This document shows positions 8,695 to 17,779 of a stretch of DNA of 33,660 bases, piece after piece. Each line of letters begins with the position of its first letter. Position 1 is the stretch's first letter. The notes below the pieces were generated by a model. It ran no database searches. It was not told the DNA's origin and saw nothing but the letters and a program-made list of their open reading frames with translations. Location: the NCBI GenBank assembly GCA_029556615.1, contig JAKQDD010000066.1:1-33660 (forward strand). Direction: 5' to 3'. The translations under genes were made by a program, and so were the position numbers. This stretch comes from Verrucomicrobiota bacterium (GTDB taxonomy: Bacteria; Verrucomicrobiota; Verrucomicrobiia; Limisphaerales; J093).

Positions 8695-9112
8695 AGTACA
8701 AGGTCCCGGTGTTGATGCCAGTCACCAGTTCTGGGGACAAGCCGCCGGGGCGCGGCAGAGGTGCAACTCCGGTCCGAGCTCCCTTTCATGCGGGCGCTAG
8801 CCCCTCGACCTGTGGAATGTGGGGTCAACAGGTCAAGTTTGGCCCCTGCCGTTCCAGGCTTCCCCACCTTCCGTCGAGGACTCTACATTAGCGAGGCGCA
8901 GGAGAGAGGGTCCGAAGAGGCAGTGATGTTTCATGAGATCGCTGTCTTGGATTGGTCTGAGGCACGCCTCGCTAGCTCTTTTCCCAGGCTGCGCTGGGAA
9001 CATGGGGTTCGCCTGCGGCGAACGGGCACTTTTTTCTGGCAGGCCGATGGGAGGGTCCTTAGAATCCGTCAAACCAGAGAAGCGATATCAGTCGTTCACG
9101 GATTGCGCTCTT
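8695..9112. other. Intergenic stretch holding dispersed repeat copy A
   Basis: About 418 bases between the DoxX-like and zinc-ribbon genes. Bases 8695-8797 show nothing I recognise. 8798-8975 is copy A of the dispersed repeat. 8976-9112 shows no clear promoter or hairpin. A reading frame is open from 8933 into the zinc-ribbon gene, but its first part is repeat sequence, so it is not annotated as coding. Confidence 0.6.
8798..8975 (+). repeat. Dispersed intergenic repeat, copy A
   Basis: Shares with copies B and C the exact core GGTCAACAGGTCAAGTT (8822-8838), the following GG(C/T)CCCTGC, the right inverted repeat TCGAGGACTCTA (8874-8885), the motif AGCGAGGCGC (8890-8899), and a tail with TTCATG..TCGCTG..TTGG. 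The left inverted repeat is degenerate here (TAGCCCCTCGA). It ends in CGCCTCGCTAG, an inverted copy of the AGCGAGGCG motif. No protein is evident. Confidence 0.75.
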
Positions 9113-9586
9113 ATGGAAATGACGTTTCATTGCCCGAACTGCCACCAGGAGTTGCTGGCGGACGCCGCGGCGGCGGGGCAGACCATCCAGTGTCCCACGT
9201 GCAACCACGAGATCAAGGTGCCGCAGCCTGAGGCGACGGCGTTGCACACGGGGAATGTGATTGCCTCATCGGCGGCGGCGAAGATCGAGCGGCATTTCTC
9301 GGTGCCGGTGCACGACCGGCCGGCCGAGGTGCTGATCGAGAAGCCCAAGGTCGAGGAGAAGGAGCCCGCGCCCGACGAGCTGAAGAAGATCCGGTTCCGG
9401 GTAATCCGGCACACCGACTGCATCGAGGTCGGGCATGACCGGTACGAGGAGATGGTGGCGGCGTTCCTCAACAAGATCGGGGAGGCGAACATCATCAGCA
9501 TCACTCCGATCAACTATACGCACATCGACATCGCGACCCAGAAGATCCTCACCGACTACGCCATTCAGGTCATTTACCGGGCGTGA
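9113..9586 (+). CDS. Small zinc-ribbon protein of unknown function
   Basis: 157 residues from ATG 9113. The frame is open further upstream, but that part reads through the dispersed repeat and shows no protein character, whereas the zinc ribbon begins directly after this start: CPNC at residues 6-9 and CPTC at about 29-32 ('FHCPNCHQELLADAAAAGQ'). A charged linker (KPKVEEKEPAPDE) leads to a C-terminal alpha/beta domain of about 65 residues ('IRFRVIRHTDCIEVGHDRYE ... INYTHIDIATQKILTDYAIQ') that I do not recognise. No good Shine-Dalgarno sequence is visible. It overlaps dapF by GTGA, so the two are probably cotranscribed. The zinc-ribbon call is firm, the function is unknown. Confidence 0.75.
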   Translation: MEMTFHCPNCHQELLADAAAAGQTIQCPTCNHEIKVPQPEATALHTGNVIASSAAAKIERHFSVPVHDRPAEVLIEKPKVEEKEPAPDELKKIRFRVIRHTDCIEVGHDRYEEMVAAFLNKIGEANIISITPINYTHIDIATQKILTDYAIQVIYRA

Positions 9587-10410
9587 AGCTCCAGTTCACC
9601 AAGATGAACGGAGCCGGGAATGACTTCATCCTGGTCGACAACCGTTCGGGCGGGGTCCATCTGGCACCGGAGGATGTGATGCGGTTGTGCGACCGCCGGC
9701 GCGGGGTGGGGGCGGATGGTGTGTTGGTGTGGGTGCCTTGCCGGTCGGGGAGGGCGGACTGGGCATGGGAGTTTTACAACAGCGATGGCAGCACGGCGGC
9801 CATGTGCGGCAACGGCGCCCGTTGTTTCGCGCGGTTTGTGCAGCGGAAGGGAGGGGCTGGTGATCGGGTCACCTTCGAGACGGGGGCAGGGGTCATCACC
9901 GCGACGTTCGACGGCGGGCGGGTGACGGTGGGTTTGACGCCGCCGTGTGAATGGCGGCTGCGGGAGACCGTGGGCGTGAAGGGGGGGGAATGCGTGGTGC
10001 ACTCGGTGAACACCGGTGTGCCGCACGCGGTGGTTTTCGTGCCGGATGTCGGGGCTGTCCCGGTGTCCGCCCGGGGTGCCGAATTGAGGTGGCACCCGCA
10101 TTTCGGGTCACGCGGCACGAATGTCAATTTTGTCCAGGTGCTGGGCGAGGGACGGATCCGGGTGCGGACGTACGAGCGCGGTGTCGAGGGCGAGACGCTG
10201 GCGTGCGGCACGGGGGTGACCGCCTCCGCCCTGGTGTGTGCGCGGTTGCACGGATTCGGTTCGCCGGTCCGGGTGGTTGTCGAGGGGGGCGACGAGCTTG
10301 AAGTCGCGTTTCAGGAAGCGGGGGGCGAGTGGACCCGGGTGAGTTTGTGTGGTCCTGCGGAGTTCGTGTTCGAGGGGGAGATTCCGATCGGGGGCGGGTT
10401 GGGCGGGTAA
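9583..10410 (+). CDS. dapF: Diaminopimelate epimerase
   Basis: 275 residues, the normal length for DapF. It converts LL- to meso-diaminopimelate in lysine and peptidoglycan synthesis, in the cytoplasm. The N-terminal signature 'FTKMNGAGNDFILVDNR' is present. The two catalytic cysteines lie at residue 75 ('MCGNGARCFARF') and residue 208 ('LACGTGVTASAL'), and substrate-binding 'HFGSRGTNVNFVQ' and 'RTYERGVEGET' are present. The start is a GTG that overlaps the stop of the zinc-ribbon gene (GTGA). It is followed after 12 bases by an amino-acid transporter. Nothing is missing from the active site. Confidence 0.97.
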   Translation: MKLQFTKMNGAGNDFILVDNRSGGVHLAPEDVMRLCDRRRGVGADGVLVWVPCRSGRADWAWEFYNSDGSTAAMCGNGARCFARFVQRKGGAGDRVTFETGAGVITATFDGGRVTVGLTPPCEWRLRETVGVKGGECVVHSVNTGVPHAVVFVPDVGAVPVSARGAELRWHPHFGSRGTNVNFVQVLGEGRIRVRTYERGVEGETLACGTGVTASALVCARLHGFGSPVRVVVEGGDELEVAFQEAGGEWTRVSLCGPAEFVFEGEIPIGGGLGG

Positions 10411-10422
10411 AGGCGGGTGACC

Positions 10423-11985
10423 ATGATGAGCATACTGCGGCGGAAATCGGTAGCGAGCCTCCAAGCTGAGGCGGCGAGGGATCATCGGCTGAATCGCGCG
10501 CTGGGCCCCGTCAACGTCACGATGCTGGGGATTGGGGCGATCATTGGCACCGGGATCTTCGTGTTGACGGGGACGGTGGCGGCGCAGAATGCCGGGCCGG
10601 CGGTGGTGCTTTCCTTCGTGTTGGCGGGTTTGGCCTCGGTGTTCGCCGCCCTCTGCTACAGCGAATTCGCGTCGCTGGTACCGATGGCGGGCAGCGCCTA
10701 CACGTACGGGTATGCGACGCTGGGCGAGTTCTTTGCGTGGGTGATCGGTTGGGACCTGATTCTCGAGTATGCGGTGGGGGCGGTGACGGTAGCGATCGGG
10801 TGGTCTGGATACGTGGTATCGTTTCTGAACGGCATGGGGATCCACGTGCCTCCGGAGCTGGCGGCGGCGCGGGGGACGCACCTGGTCAACCTGACACCGG
10901 AGTTGGCGGCGCTGCTGAAGATGGCGGCGGGCTGGCATCCGGTTTCGGCGGACTTAGTGCAGCAGTTGACGAGTGCGGGGACCTCGCTGGCGGCGCTGCC
11001 CCAGGTCACGGCGCTGTTCAATCTGCCGGCGGTGGTCATTGTGTTTGTTGTCACGACCCTGTTGGTCGTCGGGATCCGTGAATCGGCCAATTTCAACAAC
11101 GTGATCGTGTTTGTGAAGCTCGCGGTGATCGTATTGTTCCTGATTGGAGCGGCGGGGGCGGTGCGGGCGGCGAACTGGCAGCCGTTCATCCCGGTGAACA
11201 CGGGGGATTGGGGGCACTTTGGCTGGAGCGGCGTGATGATGGGGGCCGGGATTGTCTTTTTTGCCTACATCGGGTTTGACGCGGTGAGCACGGCGGCTCA
11301 GGAGGCGAAGAACCCCCAGCGGGACATGCCGATCGGCATCATCGGGTCGTTGTTGGTCTGCACGGTGCTTTACATCCTGGTGTCGGCGGTGGCCACCGGG
11401 GTCGTGCCGTACCTGCAACTCGACGTGCCGGATCCGATTGCGAAGGTAGCGGACCAGGCGGGGCTCAAATGGATGGGGGTGTTTATAAAGCTGGGGGCCA
11501 TCGCCGGTTTGTCTTCGGTGATCCTGGTGATGTTGTACGGCCAATCCCGGGTGTTTTGGGCGATGTCGAAAGACGGGCTGTTGCCGCCTTTTGTGCAGGT
11601 GGTGCATCCCCGGTTTCGGACACCGTGGATCACGTCGGTCGTGACGGGGGTGGTGGTGGCGTTCTTTGCTGCGGTATTCACGGTGCGGGAGGCGGGGAGT
11701 CTCTGTTCGATCGGAACGTTGCTGGCCTTTGTGATTGTGTCGGTGGGGATCCTGGTGCTGCGGGTGCGACAGCCGGACTTGCCGCGGGTCTTTCGGACGC
11801 CTGCGGTCTGGTTTGTGGCTCCGATGGGGGCGATTTCAGCCCTGGTTCTGATGCTGTCGCTGCCGGGGCGCACGTGGCTGCGGCTGTTGATCTGGCTGGC
11901 GATCGGTTTGGTTCTGTACTTCGGCTACGGCATGCGGCACAGCCGGCTGGCGGCGGGCGGGGATGCGTCCGGGGAGACGCCCTGA
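10423..11985 (+). CDS. APC-family amino-acid permease
   Basis: 520 residues from ATG 10423; an in-frame GTG at 10417 and an ATG at 10426 are alternatives. The ATG at 10423 sits 9 bases after the AGG at 10411. The protein is almost wholly hydrophobic, with about 12-14 transmembrane helices. Helix 1 carries the APC signature 'MLGIGAIIGTGIFVLTG', and 'FFAYIGFDAVSTAAQEAKNP' is the loop typical of the cationic amino-acid transporter (CAT/YfnA) subgroup. A periplasmic-type insertion of about 60 residues ('GIHVPPELAAARGTHLVNL...') lies between early helices, as in that subgroup. It probably imports amino acids across the inner membrane; the substrate is not readable. It follows dapF by 12 bases and may share its transcript. 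Confidence 0.88.
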   Translation: MMSILRRKSVASLQAEAARDHRLNRALGPVNVTMLGIGAIIGTGIFVLTGTVAAQNAGPAVVLSFVLAGLASVFAALCYSEFASLVPMAGSAYTYGYATLGEFFAWVIGWDLILEYAVGAVTVAIGWSGYVVSFLNGMGIHVPPELAAARGTHLVNLTPELAALLKMAAGWHPVSADLVQQLTSAGTSLAALPQVTALFNLPAVVIVFVVTTLLVVGIRESANFNNVIVFVKLAVIVLFLIGAAGAVRAANWQPFIPVNTGDWGHFGWSGVMMGAGIVFFAYIGFDAVSTAAQEAKNPQRDMPIGIIGSLLVCTVLYILVSAVATGVVPYLQLDVPDPIAKVADQAGLKWMGVFIKLGAIAGLSSVILVMLYGQSRVFWAMSKDGLLPPFVQVVHPRFRTPWITSVVTGVVVAFFAAVFTVREAGSLCSIGTLLAFVIVSVGILVLRVRQPDLPRVFRTPAVWFVAPMGAISALVLMLSLPGRTWLRLLIWLAIGLVLYFGYGMRHSRLAAGGDASGETP

Positions 11986-12136
11986 AGAAGACGGAGAACG
12001 CCGCGGGCCACGATGGGGGCTGTCCTTGTTGACGGGCAGGGGACAGGCTCGGAGTTGGTCCGTCAGGCGCGGGCGCGGAGCGCTGAGGCGCGGATGGGGG
12101 GCCGTGTTTTCCCGTGGACGCCCTTGAACAAGTGTG

Positions 12137-12141
12137 GGAGG
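12137..12141 (+). promoter_or_regulatory. Shine-Dalgarno that fixes the thioredoxin-like gene start
   Basis: GGAGG lies 10 bases upstream of ATG 12152. It falls inside the longer open frame from GTG 12134, so the later ATG is the likely start. Confidence 0.6.
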
Positions 12142-12151
12142 GTGGCGTCCA

Positions 12152-13390
12152 ATGCTCATCGTGAAATCCAAATCGCTTCTTTCCTGGGTTGCGGGCGTGG
12201 TGCTGGCGAACATGGCGGCCTGGGGTGCCGGGCAGCTGGGGGATCCGGCGCCGGCGCTATCGATCGTCGAGTGGGTCAAAGGCGGGCCGGTGGACCTCGC
12301 GTCCGGCAAGGGGAAGACGGTTTTTGTGGTTGAATTCTGGGCCACGTGGTGTCCTCCGTGCCGCGCCAGCATCCCGCATCTCACGGAACTGCAGAAGAAG
12401 TTCAAGGAGAAGAACGTTGTCTTCGTGGGGGTGAGCGATGAGAAGCCCGCCGTGGTGAAGCCGTTCGTGGAGAAGATGGGCGCCAAGATGGAGTACGCTG
12501 TCGCCGTGGACAAGGATCGGGCGACGAGCAAGGCCTACATGGAAGCGTACGGCATTGACGGCATACCCCATGCGTTCGTTGTCGACAAGGAGGGGCGGGT
12601 GGTTTGGGAGGGACATCCGATGGGCGACCTGGAGGCGACGCTCACCAGTCTCGTGGCGGGGACATTCGACCTCGCGAAGAGCAAGAAGCGGGCTGAAGCC
12701 CAGAAGCTCATCGAGGAGTTTTGGGAGCTGGCGGGGGACGAGGCGAAGACTGCGGAAGCGGATGCGCTGGGTCGGCGGATCGAGGCCCTGGACCAGGAGC
12801 TTGGCGGGATCATGCCGGGGCGGACGTTCAAGGCGGCTGAGGTCCGGCAGCAGGTGCGGTTCAGTGGCGCGATGCAGGAGTATCAGCGCGCGATGGTCCA
12901 GGGCAAGGACGACGCCACTCTGGCCGAGCTTGAGAAGAAAGCGATCGAGTTTGCTCCGGCGGGCTTTGACTTTGCGGAGATGAAGCAGAGCCTGCAGATT
13001 CAGGTCACGTTCCAGCGCTACATGCGGCTGGCACAGGCAACGGACGCGGACGCGGCGCAGCTCGCCGCGCTGGCGGAGAAGCTTGCGGCGATCAAGACCA
13101 AGAACGGCATGCTGCTGAACGAGATGGCGTGGACGCTATTGACCGACGAGGGCATCCGGAAGCGTGATCTGCCCCTGGCGGGGAAGCTCGCGCAGGCGGC
13201 GAAGGACGCGAGCGAGGGGAAGGACGCGTCGATTCTCGACACGTATGCCAAGTGGCTGTTCGAGTCGGGCAAGGTCGCGGAGGCGCTGGAGTGGCAGCAA
13301 AAGGCGGTGGCGTTGTGCGAGGACGCGGACATGAAGAACGACCTCGAAGCGCGCCTGCGGGAGTATCGGGAGAAGGCAGACAAGAAGTGA
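12152..13390 (+). CDS. Exported TlpA-like thioredoxin with long helical C-terminal region
   Basis: 412 residues. A signal peptide (residues 1-28, hydrophobic core LLSWVAGVVLANMAAWGAG) precedes a thioredoxin-fold domain at about 32-175 with 'FWATWCPPCRASIPHL'. The redox pair is Cys67-Cys70, and the cis-proline region 'IDGIPHAFVVDKEGRVVW' is intact. Residues about 180-412 are charged and helical, resembling TPR-like or coiled repeats ('LAGKLAQAAKDASEGKDASI', 'YAKWLFESGKVAEALEWQQK'). The family acts in the periplasm as a thiol-disulfide reductase. The tail is a protein-interaction region by inference. The gene stands alone, with a 166-base leader before it and glgP 72 bases after it. Confidence 0.85.
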   Translation: MLIVKSKSLLSWVAGVVLANMAAWGAGQLGDPAPALSIVEWVKGGPVDLASGKGKTVFVVEFWATWCPPCRASIPHLTELQKKFKEKNVVFVGVSDEKPAVVKPFVEKMGAKMEYAVAVDKDRATSKAYMEAYGIDGIPHAFVVDKEGRVVWEGHPMGDLEATLTSLVAGTFDLAKSKKRAEAQKLIEEFWELAGDEAKTAEADALGRRIEALDQELGGIMPGRTFKAAEVRQQVRFSGAMQEYQRAMVQGKDDATLAELEKKAIEFAPAGFDFAEMKQSLQIQVTFQRYMRLAQATDADAAQLAALAEKLAAIKTKNGMLLNEMAWTLLTDEGIRKRDLPLAGKLAQAAKDASEGKDASILDTYAKWLFESGKVAEALEWQQKAVALCEDADMKNDLEARLREYREKADKK

Positions 13391-13447
13391 CGGCCGCGGG
13401 GGGCCAGGCTCCGGCAGGCCGGAGTGGCTGGCGAACGAGGCCGTCCT

Positions 13448-13455
13448 GGAGAGGA
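13448..13455 (+). promoter_or_regulatory. Shine-Dalgarno that fixes the glgP start
   Basis: GGAGAGGA lies 7 bases before ATG 13463. It argues against the in-frame GTG at 13424. Confidence 0.65.
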
Positions 13456-13462
13456 CAGGCTT

Positions 13463-15961
13463 ATGACAGAGACGGCCGCGGGGAGAGACTGTTCCACGCG
13501 CGGGCATCCGGAGACGCCGCGCCGGGGTCTGACGCCGGCGCTGCTGGCCCAGGGTTACTGTGACAACCTGCAGTGTCTCCAGGGGCGGTTTGCGGCGATC
13601 GCGACGGATCATGACCGGTACATGGCGCTGGCCTACACCGTGCGGGATCGGCTCCTCCAGCGCCTGATCCGGACGCAGGAGATCTACCGGGAGCGGCAGA
13701 GCCGGACGGTGTGTTACCTCTCGGCGGAGTATCTGCCGGGGCCGCATTTGGGGAACAACCTGCTCTGCCTGGGGCTCGAAGAGGCCGTTCGGGAGGCGAT
13801 GGCGCAGCTCGGTCTGGATCTGGACCGGTTGCTGGACCAGGAGGAGGAGCCGGGGCTTGGCAACGGGGGCTTGGGAAGGCTGGCGGCGTGTTTCCTGGAC
13901 AGCCTCGCCACGCTCGAGATCCCGGCGATCGGCTACGGGATCCGCTACGAGTTCGGCATCTTTGATCAGGAGATTCGGGACGGCTGGCAGGTCGAGGTGA
14001 CTGACAAATGGCTGCGGTTTGGGAATCCGTGGGAGATTGCGCGTCCGGAGATCGTATTCGACATTCCGCTGGGGGGGCATACGGAAGCCCGCACGGAGCA
14101 GGGTCGATACCGGGTGCGCTGGATTCCGGAGCGGGTGGTTCGGGGGATGGCGTACGACACGCCGATTCCGGGCTACCGCGTTGCGACGGCGAATCTCCTG
14201 CGGCTTTGGAAGGCCGAAGCGGCGGAGTCGTTTGATTTCCGGGCGTTCAACGTGGGCGACTACGACCGCGCGGTCGAGGAGAAGGTGGTGTCGGAGAACA
14301 TCACCAAGGTGCTGTATCCGAACGACGATCCGCCGCAGGGAAAGCGGTTGCGTCTCCAGCAGCAGTACTTTCTGGTTTCGTGCGCGCTGCGCGACATGCT
14401 GCGGATCTACGCCCAGAGCGGCCGGCCGATCGCCGCTCTTCATGAGAAGTACGCGGTACAGCTCAATGACACGCATCCGGCTCTGGCTGTGGCCGAGCTG
14501 ATGCGGCTGCTGGTGGACGAACACGGTCTCGAGTGGGACAAGGCGTGGTCGGTGACGCGCGGGATGTTCGCCTACACCAATCACACGTTGCTGCCGGAGG
14601 CGCTCGAGCGGTGGAGTGTGGCGCTGTTCGGCGGGGTGCTGCCGCGGCATCTCGAGATTGTCTATGAGATCAACCGGCGGTTTCTCGATGAGGTGAGGGT
14701 GCGGCATCCGGGGGACGAAGGCCGGGTGGCGCGGCTGTCGCTCATCGACGAGTCGGGTGGCCGGTTCGTGCGCATGGCGCATCTGGCGTGTGTTGGCAGC
14801 CACCGTGTGAACGGGGTGGCGCGGCTTCACAGCGAGCTGCTGGGGCGGACGGTGCTCCGCGATTTCCACGCCGTGGATCCGTCACGCTTCACGAATGTCA
14901 CCAACGGAGTGAGTCCGCGCCGTTTCCTGGTGTTGATCAATCCGGGATTGGCGGCGCTGCTTCGCCGGCACGTGGGGGACCGATGGGTAGCGCATGCGGA
15001 GGAGTTGCGCGCGTTGGAGCCGCTGGCGGAGGATCCGACGTTCCGGGCGGCATGGCGCGAGGTGAAGCATCGGAACAAGGCCGCGCTGAGCGACCTGATC
15101 CGGGCACGCACGGGGGTGTCGGTCGATCCGGAGTCGATGTTCGACGTGCAGGTGAAGCGGATTCACGAGTACAAGCGGCAGCATCTGGCCGTGCTGCATG
15201 CGGTCATGCTCTATGAGCGGCTGCGTCGCAACCCGGGCCTGGCGATACCGCCCCGGACCCTTCTTTTCGGAGGCAAGGCGGCTCCGGGTTACGGCATGGC
15301 GAAGCTGATCATCAAGCTGATCCACTCCGTGGCGGGGGTCATCAACGCGGATCCGGCGGTCGAGGGTCGGCTGCGGGTGGTGTTCCTTCCGGACTTCAAC
15401 GTCAAGAACGCGCAGCCGATTTATCCGGCTGCGGACCTGTCCGAGCAGATCTCCCTGGCGGGGATGGAGGCGTCCGGGACGGGCAACATGAAGTTCGCCA
15501 TGAACGGGGCGTTGACCATTGGCACTGCGGACGGGGCGAACCTCGAGATCCGGGAGGCGGTGGGAGCGGAGCATTTCTTCCTGTTTGGCCTGACGGCAGA
15601 CGAGGTCGCGGCGCGGAAGCAGGGGGGCTATCGTCCGGAGGATGTGCTGCGGGAGAATCCCGAGGTGTGGGAGGCCCTTGAAGGGATTGCGGCCGGTCGA
15701 TTCTCGCCGGGAGAAGCGGGCTTGTTTCGTCCGTTGGTTGACAATCTCCGGTACCGGGACGATTTCATGGTTCTGGCGGATCTGCCCGCCTACATGGCCT
15801 GTCAGGAGCGGGTGGCCGTGGCGTACGGGGATGCGGCGAGCTGGACCCGAGCCTCGATTCTGAACGTGGCTCGAATCGGCTGGTTCTCGTCGGATCGCGC
15901 GATTCGGGAGTACTGCCAGGACATTTGGAATGTGAAGCCGGAGCCGGTGGACAGCGAGTGA
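13463..15961 (+). CDS. glgP: Glycogen/alpha-glucan phosphorylase
   Basis: 832 residues, close to the usual 800-840. It releases glucose-1-phosphate from the non-reducing ends of glycogen or maltodextrin, using pyridoxal phosphate, in the cytoplasm. Visible family blocks are 'YLSAEYLPGPHLGNNLLCLG', 'EEPGLGNGGLGRLAACFLDS', 'AIGYGIRYEFGIFDQEI', 'QLNDTHPALAVAELMRLLVD', 'FTNVTNGVSPRRFL', 'DVQVKRIHEYKRQ' and 'FLPDFNVKNAQPIYPAADLS'. The PLP lysine lies in 'SGTGNMKFAMNGALTIGTAD' at about residue 677. The start at ATG 13463 is supported by a strong GGAGAGGA. The substrate (glycogen versus maltodextrin) cannot be separated from sequence alone. No other glycogen gene is adjacent. Confidence 0.96.
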   Translation: MTETAAGRDCSTRGHPETPRRGLTPALLAQGYCDNLQCLQGRFAAIATDHDRYMALAYTVRDRLLQRLIRTQEIYRERQSRTVCYLSAEYLPGPHLGNNLLCLGLEEAVREAMAQLGLDLDRLLDQEEEPGLGNGGLGRLAACFLDSLATLEIPAIGYGIRYEFGIFDQEIRDGWQVEVTDKWLRFGNPWEIARPEIVFDIPLGGHTEARTEQGRYRVRWIPERVVRGMAYDTPIPGYRVATANLLRLWKAEAAESFDFRAFNVGDYDRAVEEKVVSENITKVLYPNDDPPQGKRLRLQQQYFLVSCALRDMLRIYAQSGRPIAALHEKYAVQLNDTHPALAVAELMRLLVDEHGLEWDKAWSVTRGMFAYTNHTLLPEALERWSVALFGGVLPRHLEIVYEINRRFLDEVRVRHPGDEGRVARLSLIDESGGRFVRMAHLACVGSHRVNGVARLHSELLGRTVLRDFHAVDPSRFTNVTNGVSPRRFLVLINPGLAALLRRHVGDRWVAHAEELRALEPLAEDPTFRAAWREVKHRNKAALSDLIRARTGVSVDPESMFDVQVKRIHEYKRQHLAVLHAVMLYERLRRNPGLAIPPRTLLFGGKAAPGYGMAKLIIKLIHSVAGVINADPAVEGRLRVVFLPDFNVKNAQPIYPAADLSEQISLAGMEASGTGNMKFAMNGALTIGTADGANLEIREAVGAEHFFLFGLTADEVAARKQGGYRPEDVLRENPEVWEALEGIAAGRFSPGEAGLFRPLVDNLRYRDDFMVLADLPAYMACQERVAVAYGDAASWTRASILNVARIGWFSSDRAIREYCQDIWNVKPEPVDSE

Positions 15962-16014
15962 TCTGGATCGGGATCGGGCTTGAGTCGGGGATGGGATTGA
16001 GTCACCTTGGCGGG

Positions 16015-17376
16015 ATGACTGGACCGTGGGCACCCGATTCCTGGCAGCAGCGCACCGCCGCGCAGCAGCCGTCCTATCCGGACGCGGCGCATCTGCGATC
16101 GGCGCTTCGCCAGCTTTCGCGTCTTCCGCCGCTGGTCACGAGCTGGGAAATCGAGTCGCTGCGGCGTCAATTGGCGGAGGCGGCGCGAGGGGAGCGGTTT
16201 TTGCTTCAGGGGGGGGATTGTTCGGAGAGTTTCGAGGACTGCGAATCGGCGGTGATCACGGCGAAGCTGAAGATCCTGCTGCAGATGAGCCTGGTGCTGG
16301 TGCAGGGGGGCAAGCGTCGTGTGATCCGGGTGGGGCGTTTTGCGGGCCAGTATGCCAAGCCGCGATCCTCGGATCTGGAGACGCGGGAGGGGGTGTCCCT
16401 GCCGGCCTATCGGGGTGACATGATCAACCGGATGGGTTTCACGGTTGAGGATCGGATGCCGAATCCGGACTTGCTTCTCCGGGGTTACGAGCGGGCGGCC
16501 CTGACGATCAACTTCATCCGGGCGCTGATCGACGGCGGGTTTGCGGATCTGCATCATCCGGAGTACTGGGATTTGGGTTTTGTGCAGAAGTCGCCCCTGG
16601 CCAGCGAGTACATGCGCCGGGTGGAATCGATCGGCGAATCGCTACGGTTCATGGAGACGCTGACGGGGACGAGTCTGGGCGACTCGAGCCGGGTTGATTT
16701 TTTCACGAGCCACGAGGGGCTGCATCTCTTGTACGAGCAGTCGCAGACCCGCCAGGTGCCGCGTCGCCGGGGATGGTACAACCTCGCCGCGCACTTCCCC
16801 TGGATAGGCAATCGCACCCGCCAGATCGATGGCGCGCACGTCGAGTATTTCCGCGGCATTCAGAATCCGATCGCGGTGAAGATCGGCGGCGGGGTGTCGC
16901 CGGATGAGGTTGTTGCGCTTTGCGAGGTGTTGGATCCGGGCCATGAGCCGGGGCGGTTGACTTTGATCCACCGGTTTGGGGCGGCGTCGGTGGAGCGGGT
17001 GTTGCCGCCGATCGTGGATGCGATGCGGCGGGCTGGGCGATCGGTGCTTTGGTGCTGCGACCCGATGCACGGCAACACGGAGGTCACCGAGACGGGGGTT
17101 AAGACGCGACGGTTCGAGCGGATCCTGGAGGAACTCGAGAAGTCCTACCGCATCCTGCGGGAGGGAGGGGCGCATTTGGGCGGGGTGCACTTCGAGCTGA
17201 CGGGGGACAACGTCACGGAATGCACCGGGGGCGCTTGCGGCCTGACGGATGCCGATCTTGTGCGCGATTACCGGACGCAGGTGGATCCCCGGCTGAATTA
17301 CGAGCAGGCGCTCGAAATGGCCCTGCTCTTGGCGCGGCTGATGGCCCAGCAGGCTCCGGGCAAGCCGGCGATCTGA
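16015..17376 (+). CDS. Class II 3-deoxy-7-phosphoheptulonate (DAHP) synthase
   Basis: About 453 residues. It joins phosphoenolpyruvate and erythrose-4-phosphate in the first step of the shikimate pathway. Class II (plant/mycobacterial type) blocks are all visible: 'FLLQGGDCSESF' with the metal-binding cysteine, 'RVGRFAGQYAKPRSSD', 'FTSHEGLHLLYEQ', 'HFPWIGNRTRQIDGAHVEYF', 'NPIAVKIGGGVSP', 'DPMHGNT' with the metal histidine, and 'FELTGDNVTECTGG' with the metal glutamate. I chose ATG 16015 because 'WAPDSWQQRTAAQQPSYPD' is the usual N-terminal start of the family. An ATG at 15991 is an alternative that adds eight residues. The gene begins 53 bases after glgP and converges with the receiver-like gene, with 16 bases between the stop codons. 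Confidence 0.93.
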   Translation: MTGPWAPDSWQQRTAAQQPSYPDAAHLRSALRQLSRLPPLVTSWEIESLRRQLAEAARGERFLLQGGDCSESFEDCESAVITAKLKILLQMSLVLVQGGKRRVIRVGRFAGQYAKPRSSDLETREGVSLPAYRGDMINRMGFTVEDRMPNPDLLLRGYERAALTINFIRALIDGGFADLHHPEYWDLGFVQKSPLASEYMRRVESIGESLRFMETLTGTSLGDSSRVDFFTSHEGLHLLYEQSQTRQVPRRRGWYNLAAHFPWIGNRTRQIDGAHVEYFRGIQNPIAVKIGGGVSPDEVVALCEVLDPGHEPGRLTLIHRFGAASVERVLPPIVDAMRRAGRSVLWCCDPMHGNTEVTETGVKTRRFERILEELEKSYRILREGGAHLGGVHFELTGDNVTECTGGACGLTDADLVRDYRTQVDPRLNYEQALEMALLLARLMAQQAPGKPAI

Positions 17377-17392
17377 ACGCCGCGGCGCCTCG

Positions 17393-17779
17393 CTACGGCA
17401 CATCCAGGACGCGTTCGAGGAGTTCGGTCAATTGGGTCAAGAAGGCCTGGTTGCGCGCCAGAAGCGTGACGCCGGCCGCATGGGCGGCAGCGGTCAGCTT
17501 GCGGTCCGCGGCCTTGCCCGTGGTCTGGAAAAGGGCCAGCACGGGGACGTGTTGGGTGGAGGGCGTGGACCGGAGATTGCGGATGGCGCTGAAGACCGGT
17601 TCCACGCTCTCGCCGAGCTCGACGATGACGACGAGCGGCTTGTCCGCGGCGGCCAGGGCCGGGAGCTGATCGGGGTCGCCGACCACCTTGGTTCGGTACC
17701 CCAAGTCGCTCAGGCGGTTCATCAACTGGTTGCCCAGGAGCAGGTTTTCGTAGAAAATGAGCGCCAGCGGCGACGTCAT
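17393..17779 (-). CDS. Degenerate receiver-like (CheY-fold) protein
   Basis: 128 residues from the ATG at 17779-17777, on the minus strand. The alternation of hydrophobic strands and helices fits a single receiver domain: strand 1 'LALIFYEN', strand 3 'LVVIVELGE', strand 4 'VPVLALFQTTG', strand 5 'GVTLLARN'. The phosphorylation machinery is not canonical. The acidic pair after strand 1 is Y10-E11, the phospho-aspartate position at the end of strand 3 is Glu54, and the strand 5 lysine is replaced by Arg109. It would therefore act, if at all, as an unphosphorylated or constitutively charged pseudo-receiver. It diverges from the ECF sigma gene with a 53-base shared upstream region, so the two may be co-regulated. 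The fold call is by pattern only. Confidence 0.6.
   Translation of the reverse strand: MTSPLALIFYENLLLGNQLMNRLSDLGYRTKVVGDPDQLPALAAADKPLVVIVELGESVEPVFSAIRNLRSTPSTQHVPVLALFQTTGKAADRKLTAAAHAAGVTLLARNQAFLTQLTELLERVLDVP

Noticed and set aside
8933..9112. N-terminal extension of the zinc-ribbon protein starting at ATG 8933
   Set aside because: The first part lies in the dispersed repeat (a related ATG-containing tail occurs in copies B and C), and the zinc ribbon starts right after ATG 9113.
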